Shown here in pieces: positions 54,881-63,851 of a stretch of 64,000 nucleotides of DNA. A model generated the notes under the pieces. The model saw only the letters and a program-made list of their open reading frames with translations. It was not told the DNA's origin and ran no database searches. Origin of the DNA: an uncultured Clostridia bacterium (lineage in GTDB: Bacteria; Bacillota; Clostridia; TANB77; CAG-508); contig CAKPLT010000007.1 in NCBI GenBank assembly GCA_934167755.1, positions 13,620 to 77,619 on the forward strand. Reading direction: 5' to 3'. Each line of letters begins with the position of its first letter. Positions within the stretch are counted from its first letter, which is position 1. A program made the translations under genes and the position numbers.

Positions 54881-55624
54881 CTAGTTTAATTTTAATGCAT
54901 TATTTTCTATTACAGCTTCAAAAGATATTTTATTAATTCTTCCATCTTTCTGGTTATGAACTACTTCTGTACAATTAAACATTACTCTTTTGAATTGTGT
55001 AAGTTGATAATATTTCATCGTTGCACTTTGAAATTTATTAATTTCTTGAGTAGTAAATATTTTATCACTTTTATACCCTAAAATCTTTTGTAGTTTTTCA
55101 TTTCTTTTTTTTACACTATAATCATCTGTACTAGCATTACAAATAGTTGATATTTCTGCTGACATTTTTTGCAATTTTGTGTCATCAATTCCCGTACTAT
55201 TAGCTAATTCTGTTGATAGCTCAGATATTTTACTTATTTCACTATCATTTCCATTAGCATTAGAAATTACTGATCTTTGAAATAATGTATCAGAACTAGT
55301 TGTTCCAGTATAAAGTAACTCTTTTTGGTGTCCTTGTAAATTTATTGTAATTGTAACTCTATCTGCTCCTTCCATATCAGAATATGTACGATTATAATCA
55401 ATAACTCTATTCATTACAGAAATAAGTTCATTTCCCCTAATAGTTTGTCCATTATAATTTTCAAATTTATTGTTAAATTCTGTTATTTGTTCAACCATTT
55501 TTGTGTTATGTTGTTCTGTATAATATGTAGACATATTATTATAAAATATTATTAGCAATGTTAGAACTAATACCGCAAATAGAATTCCTCCCGCAATTAA
55601 TAGTGCTTTGTTTATATTATCCAT
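54881..55624 (-). CDS. MENA-type pilin-like protein, longest member
   Basis: 247 aa. MDNINKALLIAGGILFAVLV leads into the membrane helix, followed by FNNKFENYNGQTIRGNELIS and VMNRVIDYN. A longer middle insertion precedes the C-terminal DGRINKISFEAVIENN. Possibly a tip or minor pilin. It is the first of the group, just downstream of the TadB/C fusion. Confidence 0.65.
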   Translation of the reverse strand: MDNINKALLIAGGILFAVLVLTLLIIFYNNMSTYYTEQHNTKMVEQITEFNNKFENYNGQTIRGNELISVMNRVIDYNRTYSDMEGADRVTITINLQGHQKELLYTGTTSSDTLFQRSVISNANGNDSEISKISELSTELANSTGIDDTKLQKMSAEISTICNASTDDYSVKKRNEKLQKILGYKSDKIFTTQEINKFQSATMKYYQLTQFKRVMFNCTEVVHNQKDGRINKISFEAVIENNALKLN

Positions 55625-55657
55625 TATATCTACCTCATATCTTTATAGAATTCATTT

Positions 55658-57730
55658 TTATGATGACAATTGAGTAAATGTACTTGACATACTTGTTAAT
55701 CCTATTACAACAAGTGGTACAATTAAATATCCAACAAATAAGCATATCATTGGTGCAAATCCAACTGCCTTACCTATAAGTCCTTTTCTTGATACTAATT
55801 GATCATTTGTAGCTTTTCTTTTTTCTTTATGATAGTCTCTATCTGCATCTAGTTCATCAAATGCTTCTCTTATTGGTATTTTTTCAACAGCCGCTTGTAA
55901 GCTTTCAACTATTCTTATCATATCTTTATTAGTTACAGAATTTTTTAATTCCTCAAGTGCTTCCCATGCACCTGCTTCATAGTTATTTACACATTTTGCT
56001 ATTGGCTCTTTAAATATGTTTGCATATCTTTCAAGCCATTCCAAAATCATTTCTACACTAATTCTTTCAATTTTCATAAGCATCAATATAATTGTTTGGA
56101 ATTGCATTACTTCATTTTCCATTTCCATTTGCCTCATCTTCTTTTGGAATATCATCATCCAAACTGGAGCCATATATGCAATTAATGAAAAACCACAAGC
56201 CATTAATACTTCAAACCATTGCATTTGTTCAGAATTTACTACTTTTAGTTTTCCCATTATTCTTTCTGCATCTGATTCCAATTGTTTTGAATCTGTACTT
56301 TCATCATAATAAGGTGATTTTAACATTGCTCTTTCTACTTCTTCTTGTTTTATCTTTAAATTCCCCTTTAATTTATCAAGAAAGTAGTTATCTTGTTTTG
56401 TTAGCTCATCAGCTTGTTTTTGTTTTTTATCTGATAATTTTCCTAATACTTGTTGTTCGGTGGTTGGTTCTGTATAAACATAATTTATAGCAACTTTATG
56501 CAATATAATTGAAAATACAATTGTTAAAACAAATGTAATTATTGCAATAAAAATCCTATTTATATATATCCATTCCATTTTTTTGGTTGATGCTGAATCT
56601 TTCATTAATGTTTGCATCTTTCTATATTCTTTTGTTCCTTTCTTAGGAACAAATGCATTTATAGCTTGTTTTAAAACAGGAACTTTATATATCTTAGCTT
56701 GCCAAGGATTATCATTGCGTGACATATTGACTTGCACGCCACCATTGTCTTTTAATTTTCTTGTCATTATATATGATACTACTGTTAAAAGCACTATTAA
56801 TACTTGTACAACAAGTCCTATTTTTCCATTATAAAAACTACTTGTAAATGCAAAATTATTAACAGCCCAACTTTTTAAAGGTTCCAGTAGCAATACTGGT
56901 GCAATTGAAATAAATGTTAAGCTTTGAAATACATAATTTAACTTGTCTCTTTTTAATATTTCAATTTGCATTTCTTGTGTTATATTATCAACATTTTTTA
57001 GGTATAATGATGCACCATCCTCTTCTCTATCGCCAAATTCTTGAGTTAAATATGATATACCTGCGAATTCTTTTAAATAGCTGTTTGGTGCAACATCATA
57101 GTATTTTTCTAGCTCAGTTTCTGGGTCATCTGAACTTAATATTTCATAAATTTTTTCACCCTGTTTTGAAACGCTTTTTTCATCATCTAATGATACTTGA
57201 TATATTGCTTCTTCAACCATATTATATTCATGGTATGCATGTCTGATTTCTGCAAAAAAATCTATTTGTTCCTTTAACAAGTTATTATCTATTTTATCAA
57301 CCATTCCTTCTACCATTGTATCAACAATGAATAATTCGAATATTAGTAATATTGACATTAATAACCAGTTACTATGTGTTATTAAGATTGTTACTATAGC
57401 AATAAGAAAAAATATTATAATTGCTTTTGATAAAATCTTTGCAGAATCTTTTCTTGTTGTATATTCATCATCTATATTAACAATCTCAAGTCTTCTTCTT
57501 AATTTAAATAAATATCTTTTTAGTAGAGGTGTTTTAGTAAAAGTTATGTATATTTTTTGATACATAATATCTGATGAAAAACTATCTGCCTTAGTACCCT
57601 CTTGAAGTTTTTTCATCTTGGCATATTCAGATTTTCCCATAATTTTTCTTAATACAAAATATATTATAACAACTCCTGCAAATAATACCGCTGTTCCAAT
57701 CATTATATATTTTAGCATTTGAGTACTCAT
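55658..57730 (-). CDS. Fused TadB-TadC (T2SSF) inner-membrane platform protein
   Basis: 690 aa. It contains two T2SSF-like halves, each with a cytosolic helical domain and membrane helices. The first half has FELFIVDTMVEGMVDKID and then AEIRHAYHEYNMVEEAIYQV; the second has LILMLMKIERISVEMILEWL and AFDELDADRDYHKEKRKA. Tad systems usually encode TadB and TadC separately, so a fusion is unusual. It should form the platform that couples the ATPase to pilus assembly. AGGAGG lies upstream of ATG. Confidence 0.75.
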   Translation of the reverse strand: MSTQMLKYIMIGTAVLFAGVVIIYFVLRKIMGKSEYAKMKKLQEGTKADSFSSDIMYQKIYITFTKTPLLKRYLFKLRRRLEIVNIDDEYTTRKDSAKILSKAIIIFFLIAIVTILITHSNWLLMSILLIFELFIVDTMVEGMVDKIDNNLLKEQIDFFAEIRHAYHEYNMVEEAIYQVSLDDEKSVSKQGEKIYEILSSDDPETELEKYYDVAPNSYLKEFAGISYLTQEFGDREEDGASLYLKNVDNITQEMQIEILKRDKLNYVFQSLTFISIAPVLLLEPLKSWAVNNFAFTSSFYNGKIGLVVQVLIVLLTVVSYIMTRKLKDNGGVQVNMSRNDNPWQAKIYKVPVLKQAINAFVPKKGTKEYRKMQTLMKDSASTKKMEWIYINRIFIAIITFVLTIVFSIILHKVAINYVYTEPTTEQQVLGKLSDKKQKQADELTKQDNYFLDKLKGNLKIKQEEVERAMLKSPYYDESTDSKQLESDAERIMGKLKVVNSEQMQWFEVLMACGFSLIAYMAPVWMMIFQKKMRQMEMENEVMQFQTIILMLMKIERISVEMILEWLERYANIFKEPIAKCVNNYEAGAWEALEELKNSVTNKDMIRIVESLQAAVEKIPIREAFDELDADRDYHKEKRKATNDQLVSRKGLIGKAVGFAPMICLFVGYLIVPLVVIGLTSMSSTFTQLSS

Positions 57731-57760
57731 ATTATAACAACACCTCCTAAATTAATTATA

Positions 57761-59680
57761 TTATTTTTTTACTTTCGCTTTTCTTTCTTTTTTTATTTGT
57801 TCTCCCCAATATGTTTCAACAAAATTGTCGAAATCTTCCAAATCAGATTCATCCATATTTGCTCTCATTTCAGCAAGGTTTGTATCTGTTATTTTATTTG
57901 TTATTTGATATTCTCCGTCAACATATTCTAATACATTTTGGTATCTATATAAATTTTGTTCAGTAATTTTTGAAAAATATGTTGTAGCGTTTTGGAAGAA
58001 TTTTTCTACTTTACCATCCATTGTTTTTTGTCCTTTATAATCATAGTCATATGTTGATTCATCATGAATTGGTATACATTCTGTTACTCTTTCTATGTAT
58101 CTTCTTCCTCTAAAATCTTTTTGAAGATGTATATCAAAGTTTAATACTTGTACAACCTGTTCTTCTGCTGTTTTTTCATTTTTAAATACTCCTGCTCTTA
58201 GCATTGAGTTACGAAGTGCTGTTACTAAATCTGGAAATGTTTTAGCATGGTGAGTAAATAATGTGAATTTAGATGCAACCTGTGCAGATTGAATCATCCA
58301 AGATGCTACAGGGTCTGTTGCAACCTCACCTATGATGTTTACAGAACCATCAGTTTTTTTCTGTACATCCAAACATTCTTGTCCAGATATTGTATCTGTT
58401 TCACGCATTGACAAAATATTTCTTGTTGGATAAACTTTTCTTAAATGCAACTCAAAAGCTGTTTCTGTAATACGCAAATTCATTGTTTCATATATGTTTT
58501 CAATCATTCCCATAAGAAGCGTTGTTTTACCACACCCCTGTTCACCAGTGATTGATGTAATTCTTGCTCCTTTTACTAAGAATTTTAATAAATCTATAAC
58601 TTTGTCACTTCCTGGCATTTCACCTGTCCATTGTTCAACTGTTGCTCTTTTAACATCAAATTTTCTTACGAAAAATGCCCATGTTTCTGACATTGATGGT
58701 CTTACTACAACAACACGAGACCCATCTTTCATTTCATTGATTTTATAACCATTTGTATCAGATAACTGTCCTGGGTTATTATATTTATATATATTTTGAC
58801 ATACTCTTTTTAGTTCTGATTCAGACCCAAATGATAGAAATCCTAATCTAATTGATTTACCTTGGAAAAATATCCAGATACTGTCACATGCTCTTGGAAC
58901 TTTATGTTCTGCAACCTGATCCAAATAATCTCCATCTGTTTGTGCAACCTGGCTTAAAAAGCTTTCTGGCAAACCAGATACACCACCAGATACACCATCA
59001 ATATTCATATCTCTTATTTCATCTATTGAACTATATCCTTTATAATGTTGATATATTCTTTGTACAACAACTTCTAGTTTATCTTGGAAAGATAAAACTA
59101 TTTTTTCTTTTTCATATATTTCATCAATTTCATCATCTGTTATTACATAACAAGGCTTTGTTTCTCCTTGAATATACTTTAAAGTTGCTAAATTATATCT
59201 TTTAATTAGCTGTGTCAAAGCTTCATATCCAAATTCCTTTTTGTATACATATATTAAAATATCAAATTTATCTTGTGATGTAAGTAATGATGGCATATCA
59301 AATGGTATTGCAGTTGATATGTTAGATTCATTCACACCATATTCTTGCGCTAATATATCAGAAATAAGCTCTTTTACATATCTTTTATCATTAACATCTC
59401 CATATGTACATCCTTTTAATGCCTTTTTTAGTGCATATTTTTTGCTTTTTCTACGCTTTAATTCTTCTTCTGATAATCCTATATCATATAAATTAACTTT
59501 GGTAATCTCATCTAGTCTCTTTTTCACATAGTTTCTCATAACTTCAAGCGTATATGTCTTTTCATCTTTTTCAATTGCATCTTCGACTTCTGCATTTTTA
59601 TTTTTTTTCACAAAATATGCTATTCCTGCTCCCGCAAGTATTATAACAACTATTGTTAATAATATATTAGTTAATGACAT
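57761..59680 (-). CDS. TadA/CpaF-like secretion ATPase with N-terminal membrane anchor
   Basis: 639 aa. The ATPase core is intact: Walker A ITGEQGCGKTTLLMG (G379-T386), Asp-box-like RETDTISG, Walker B VNIIGEVATDPV and the His box LFTHHAKTFPDL. Unusually, residues 1-23 form a membrane helix (SLTNILLTIVVIILAGAGIA) ahead of a charged coiled region; TadA/CpaF proteins are normally soluble. The start ATG is 4 nt after the cpaE-like stop with GAGGTGA between. The membrane anchor may tether the ATPase to the platform. Confidence 0.85.
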   Translation of the reverse strand: MSLTNILLTIVVIILAGAGIAYFVKKNKNAEVEDAIEKDEKTYTLEVMRNYVKKRLDEITKVNLYDIGLSEEELKRRKSKKYALKKALKGCTYGDVNDKRYVKELISDILAQEYGVNESNISTAIPFDMPSLLTSQDKFDILIYVYKKEFGYEALTQLIKRYNLATLKYIQGETKPCYVITDDEIDEIYEKEKIVLSFQDKLEVVVQRIYQHYKGYSSIDEIRDMNIDGVSGGVSGLPESFLSQVAQTDGDYLDQVAEHKVPRACDSIWIFFQGKSIRLGFLSFGSESELKRVCQNIYKYNNPGQLSDTNGYKINEMKDGSRVVVVRPSMSETWAFFVRKFDVKRATVEQWTGEMPGSDKVIDLLKFLVKGARITSITGEQGCGKTTLLMGMIENIYETMNLRITETAFELHLRKVYPTRNILSMRETDTISGQECLDVQKKTDGSVNIIGEVATDPVASWMIQSAQVASKFTLFTHHAKTFPDLVTALRNSMLRAGVFKNEKTAEEQVVQVLNFDIHLQKDFRGRRYIERVTECIPIHDESTYDYDYKGQKTMDGKVEKFFQNATTYFSKITEQNLYRYQNVLEYVDGEYQITNKITDTNLAEMRANMDESDLEDFDNFVETYWGEQIKKERKAKVKK

Positions 59681-59684
59681 CTTC

Positions 59685-60551
59685 TCACCTCATTTTCATT
59701 TGCAATTCTTGCAATCTTTTTATAATTTTGTCCGTTAATTTTAACACTTCTTGCATAAAAATGTAATTTTCATCTGATGTATCTTTTACATTTTTTAATC
59801 TCAAAAACAAATCTGTTACTCCTGCTTCTTCTGCTGCTTCAAAATATAATAAATTAAATGGAACTATGCTAATCTCTTTTCTTTCATCTAAATATCTTGA
59901 TAAATTTCTTACATTATATTTTGAATGATTTGTGTATTTTCCCACAACAGGAATTGTTTTTACTCCCATTATTTCTGCATTTTCGTCTCTTAATTCTCTA
60001 TATTTATCTACACTTACTTTTTTTTGTGAAAAAACCATAACATTTAAATTAGATATTCTAAGAATTTCTTCTTTTATTTCTGGGGTCATTGTCTTCTCCA
60101 AATCAACCAATACCATATCGTAATACTGATTTGCCATTCTTATTAATTCTACATAGTTTTTTTCTATTTTTTTATATTCTTCATAGTTCATATCAAAGGA
60201 TCCATTTTTTATTCCTTTAAATCCATTAAGCACTTCTAGTCTTCCCTTAAATATAACCTTGGTATAATCTGTAATTACTGAAGGTGTCAATTTATTAGCT
60301 GATATAAGTTTAATCAATCCCTCAATTCCATTTTCTACTGCTATATTGTTTACATTTCCACCAAATAATTTAAAATTTTTTCGGTTTTCTTCTCCCCAAA
60401 AGCAATTTTTTATTGTTGAATCTTGAAAACTTGTTGAAATTAATAATATTTTATAATTTCGTTCTATTGCCATTCTTGTCGCAACAGCCACAGCTGTTAA
60501 TGTTTTTCCTGTTTGCTCTCTATCATCGTTCCAAAATGTTACAATTGACAT
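59685..60551 (-). CDS. CpaE/TadZ-like ParA-family protein
   Basis: 288 aa. The N-terminal P-loop is altered to WNDDREQTGKTLTAVAVATR: GKT is retained but the signature lysine of the KGGxGKT motif is absent. DMVLVDLEKT looks like the Walker-B region. TadZ/CpaE-family proteins localise the pilus machine at the pole or septum. AGAAGGAGT lies ahead of ATG. Next to a still more degenerate relative upstream. ATPase activity is doubtful. Confidence 0.72.
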   Translation of the reverse strand: MSIVTFWNDDREQTGKTLTAVAVATRMAIERNYKILLISTSFQDSTIKNCFWGEENRKNFKLFGGNVNNIAVENGIEGLIKLISANKLTPSVITDYTKVIFKGRLEVLNGFKGIKNGSFDMNYEEYKKIEKNYVELIRMANQYYDMVLVDLEKTMTPEIKEEILRISNLNVMVFSQKKVSVDKYRELRDENAEIMGVKTIPVVGKYTNHSKYNVRNLSRYLDERKEISIVPFNLLYFEAAEEAGVTDLFLRLKNVKDTSDENYIFMQEVLKLTDKIIKRLQELQMKMR

Positions 60552-60565
60552 TATTCTAACTCCTT

Positions 60566-61252
60566 CTAAAGTTCTTTTATTATGTTTTTTATCTTTTTCC
60601 CGCCAATTTCATTATCTATGTCATTTGTTAAGAACTCTATATTTTTCTTGTATTCACTGCTTAAATTTCTTAATTTAATTTTTGAAATTCTTTGATTTTC
60701 CATTATTGCTGGATAATCGCCATTTTCTAACAAAAAGTAAATTTTTTCTTCGTTCCATATTGCTTTTGTTCCTAATACCAAATAATCAAAATATTCTTCT
60801 TCCTCTTTTAACATATCTTTTGAATAAAATATTCTTGTAATTTTTACAGGAACTCCTAACTGGCTTAAAATTTCCGTTCCCTTTTTTAGCGAATACATAT
60901 CAAATGATGTGACAAAATATACTTTATCAGCCCCTTGTATGCCAAATTTTGATACACCTTTAAAACTATCTGTGTCTATCATTATATAATCATATTCTAA
61001 ACTTTCATTTTCATCCAATCCAACATATTGTTTTAAATCATCAAGGCTTTCAAATCCAACTGCAATATCTATTTCTTCATATGTAGTTATATATGATTTT
61101 GTTGGGTTTATAACTGGTACAACATATTTGCATTTTTGTGTTATTGTATTATCCATTACTAGAACATGTTTTCCTGCAATTGTTAGTACTTTTGCTATAC
61201 TTAATATTACATCGGTCTTGTCAAAAGCGCCAATAAACCCTATTTTTTTCAT
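60566..61252 (-). CDS. Degenerate ParA/CpaE-like protein
   Basis: 228 aa. It begins MKKIGFIGAFDKTDVILSIA: a P-loop-shaped turn with only KT left of the Walker A motif, followed by HVLVMDNT and YDYIMIDTDSFKG, as in MinD/ParA folds. No catalytic lysine or switch is clear, so probably a pseudo-ATPase scaffold. Lies between cpaB-like and cpaE-like genes. Two consecutive ParA-like genes are unusual for a Tad locus. Confidence 0.6.
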   Translation of the reverse strand: MKKIGFIGAFDKTDVILSIAKVLTIAGKHVLVMDNTITQKCKYVVPVINPTKSYITTYEEIDIAVGFESLDDLKQYVGLDENESLEYDYIMIDTDSFKGVSKFGIQGADKVYFVTSFDMYSLKKGTEILSQLGVPVKITRIFYSKDMLKEEEEYFDYLVLGTKAIWNEEKIYFLLENGDYPAIMENQRISKIKLRNLSSEYKKNIEFLTNDIDNEIGGKKIKNIIKEL

Positions 61253-61334
61253 ATGCCTTGGTCTTCCTTTCTTGCATTTTATGCATAATATATTTTATTT
61301 TTATATTTTCATTATTGAAAGTTAAAATTTCATT

Positions 61335-61363
61335 AAGAAAAGGTGGCTAAGCCACTTTTTCTT
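61335..61363 (-). terminator. Hairpin after the cpaB-like gene
   Basis: AAGAAAAAGTGGC / GCCACCTTTTCTT with a 3-nt loop, overlapping the cpaB-like stop codon and resembling the PBP terminator at 1608. It may attenuate the rest of the operon. Confidence 0.6.
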
Positions 61364-62627
61364 AATATCCTAATGATTCTAAATATTTTTGTCTTGCAGC
61401 ATTTTGATTTGTTATATCATCAGCTGCTTCTTTTTGAATGTTTGACATATAATCATCTGAACTATTTATTAATGATTGTAAATAATCATTTCTTGCTTTT
61501 TTAGCTGTATCTGAATATCTTGTCTTTAATTCGTTTTTAGCTTTTTCTACTATATTAGGATTGTCTATTACTCCATCTCCATTTGTATCTATTTGTGCTG
61601 TTACGGCTGCATTTGGTGTATATGTTGGAGATGCTGCTTGTTGCATTCCTGCTTCTACATATTTTGTTGCATATAGTTTTGAGCCTACTAATCCATAAGC
61701 TTCTACTATAGCACTTGACATAGATAATATTTCATCTTCTCTTAGGTTCACTTTCATTGTATCGGCAATATATGAGCCATCTGAATTTGCAGGTATTGTT
61801 ACTTTTGCTTTTGAAACAACAATAAAATCCTGTCCTGCTGGTGTCATCAATCTTATATCAATATAATCATCTGTCATCAAGTCTACTGGTAACACAACCA
61901 TATTGTATTCTTGTTCTCTTGTATCATCTGTTACAACTTCATCTGATTGAACAACAAGACTTGGTGTTATTACTGTATTAGCATTCATTGCAACTTTTGC
62001 AATTACAGGAACATTTTGTAATTCTAGATATTCTTTTACCCTTGTTTTGCTATTCCCAGTTGTCATTGATGAATTATCTAATTTATAAATATAGTATTCA
62101 CCTGTTGATGTTTCTTGGTAAACTCTTGTAATCTGATCTGTCGAATTTGATGTATCTACAATATATGCACCTTCATTATCTTGAATTAATTCATCTCTAG
62201 ATGATATTGTTGTTTTTTCTCCACCTGTGTATTTATATTTTTCTCCATTTTCTTCTGTAACCTCTATTATTGAATCTGGTTTATCTAAATATAAACCTTT
62301 TGAATCAGTATTAACCATTGTTCCATCTTTTGTTTGTAAATACCATGTACTTATTACTGACGATGTTGCTGTAGCATTACTAGGAATAGTGTCTTTATGT
62401 ATCTTTTTTATAGTAAACATATCTTGTGTTAATACTTGACCGGATTTTACATTTTTTGTCAATACATACACATTAACTTTTGCATTAAGTTCTGCATTTA
62501 ATTGTTCTGTTTTTTGTTTTAATTGTAAAAATAAGAGTGCTATTATTACTCCTGCTATTAATAATGTGATTATTACTCCTAATAGAAATGAATTCCTTGA
62601 TTTTCTTTGCATTGGATTTGATGCCAT
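61362..62627 (-). CDS. CpaB/RcpC-like protein with SAF domain
   Basis: 421 aa. An N-terminal membrane helix (about 14-34) precedes an SAF domain (VNVYVLTKNVKSGQVLTQDMF) and a beta-rich extracytoplasmic domain with DGTMVNTDSKGLYLDK. The C-terminus is Ala/Asn/Gln-rich. CpaB links Tad secretion channels to the cell wall in other bacteria; in a Gram-positive it may act in pilus exit or assembly. It is the first gene of the operon, with AAGGAGG before ATG and a promoter about 45 nt upstream. Confidence 0.78.
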   Translation of the reverse strand: MASNPMQRKSRNSFLLGVIITLLIAGVIIALLFLQLKQKTEQLNAELNAKVNVYVLTKNVKSGQVLTQDMFTIKKIHKDTIPSNATATSSVISTWYLQTKDGTMVNTDSKGLYLDKPDSIIEVTEENGEKYKYTGGEKTTISSRDELIQDNEGAYIVDTSNSTDQITRVYQETSTGEYYIYKLDNSSMTTGNSKTRVKEYLELQNVPVIAKVAMNANTVITPSLVVQSDEVVTDDTREQEYNMVVLPVDLMTDDYIDIRLMTPAGQDFIVVSKAKVTIPANSDGSYIADTMKVNLREDEILSMSSAIVEAYGLVGSKLYATKYVEAGMQQAASPTYTPNAAVTAQIDTNGDGVIDNPNIVEKAKNELKTRYSDTAKKARNDYLQSLINSSDDYMSNIQKEAADDITNQNAARQKYLESLGY

Positions 62628-62671
62628 TTTTTATTCCTCCTTATTTTCGCGTTTTTATACTATCTTTTTTT

Positions 62672-62700
62672 ATTTTACCTCTTTTTTTCTTTAAAATCAA
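62672..62700 (-). promoter_or_regulatory. Promoter of the Tad-like operon
   Basis: Minus strand: TTGATT (62695-62700), 17 nt, TAAAAT (62672-62677). Weak boxes fit a regulated promoter. Confidence 0.55.
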
Positions 62701-62713
62701 CAAACTATATATA

Positions 62714-62755
62714 TTGTAATATAAAATTAATATTTTTGTAATATTTTTGTAATAT
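62714..62755. repeat. Phased TTGTAATAT repeats upstream of the pilus promoter
   Basis: TTGTAATAT occurs at 62714, 62736 and 62747. Spacings of 22 and 11 nt are about two and one helical turns, the pattern of a cooperative activator or repressor site. It begins about 13 nt upstream of the -35 box. Confidence 0.55.
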
Positions 62756-62836
62756 TTTATTTAAGCAATTCTGTTTCAGGTTCTAAGTGTCCATTTTAGA
62801 GAAATGAAAACTGGGAATTTTTCCTATTCTTTCCAT

Positions 62837-63700
62837 TTAAATATTTTCAAGTGCCTTAGCTACGCCATCTTCACAGTTTGTATCAGTAATTTGATTTGCT
62901 ATTTCTTTTATTACAGGAGTACTTTCTCCCATTGCAATCCCAAGTCCCGCATTTTCTATCATTTTTTTATCATTCATATTGTCACCTATTGCAATTATCT
63001 CATTAGTATCTATTTGCATTTTTTCTTTCAAAAATTCTATAGCATTCCATTTATCTACATTTTTTGCAGATATTTCAGTATAAAAATACTCAATAGGAAT
63101 TTCTTCTGTTCCTTGTTTTATCATTTTTCTTGACATATGTGATACATCTAATACCTCTATCTCTCCTATTTCTTTTAATTTTTTGATAATCGAATTAAAT
63201 ATCACTTGATGTCCATCACATATTGTTATTTTTACAATTTTCTCATCTCTATTTTTTATATAATCATATATATTTTCTACTATATTTATTTGCGTTTTAT
63301 TTTTTTCTTCTTTATTTAAATTTTCTTTATAATAATATAACACATTGCATTGTAGGCTTTTAGCAATTATTTCTTTTTCTGTATAAATATTATAATATAT
63401 ACTATTTTCTTCACATATTTTTATTATTTCTAATGCTTTTTGTTTTTTTAATGTATTTTCGTATATTATTTCATCACTTGTTATATCATATATTATAGCA
63501 CCGTTTCCAGAAATAAAATATTTATTACTATTTATTTCTTTTGCTATTGTTTTTACAGAATCTGTTGGTCTACCAGATGCTATTATAATTTCTATTCCTT
63601 TCTTTTGTGCTTTTTCTATAGCTTCTTTTGTTCTTTGTGTTACAATCCCATATTGATTTAGCATAGTCCCATCCAAATCAATTGCAGCTAATTTATACAT
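62837..63700 (-). CDS. Cof-type HAD-superfamily phosphatase
   Basis: 287 aa cytosolic phosphatase of the Cof/YidA type acting on small phosphorylated metabolites. Motifs are IDLDGTML (nucleophile Asp), IIIASGRP (motif II Ser/Thr region), a C2B cap, and C-terminal IAIGDNMNDKKMI (motif IV acids) with LGIAMGES. Substrate cannot be told. GGAGG is upstream. It stands alone between the pilus operon and the divergent ssp gene. Confidence 0.87.
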   Translation of the reverse strand: MYKLAAIDLDGTMLNQYGIVTQRTKEAIEKAQKKGIEIIIASGRPTDSVKTIAKEINSNKYFISGNGAIIYDITSDEIIYENTLKKQKALEIIKICEENSIYYNIYTEKEIIAKSLQCNVLYYYKENLNKEEKNKTQINIVENIYDYIKNRDEKIVKITICDGHQVIFNSIIKKLKEIGEIEVLDVSHMSRKMIKQGTEEIPIEYFYTEISAKNVDKWNAIEFLKEKMQIDTNEIIAIGDNMNDKKMIENAGLGIAMGESTPVIKEIANQITDTNCEDGVAKALENI

Positions 63701-63786
63701 CTTTTTTCCTCCTTAGCAATTTTGACATTTTTAAATTTTTTTCAAAAAATTTCCTGTTTATTTTTCTTTGAAATTGTACATCATAA

Positions 63787-63816
63787 GTTTAGAAAAAGCA
63801 ATAGTTTTTTCTAAAC
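63787..63816 (+). promoter_or_regulatory. 11-bp hairpin upstream of the ssp gene
   Basis: GTTTAGAAAAA / TTTTTCTAAAC with an 8-nt loop, 36 nt before the ssp ATG. It lies where a forespore promoter is expected; I could not place clear sigma-G boxes. Confidence 0.4.
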
Positions 63817-63851
63817 AATAATAATGTTATATATAGCAGGAGGTGAAAAAC

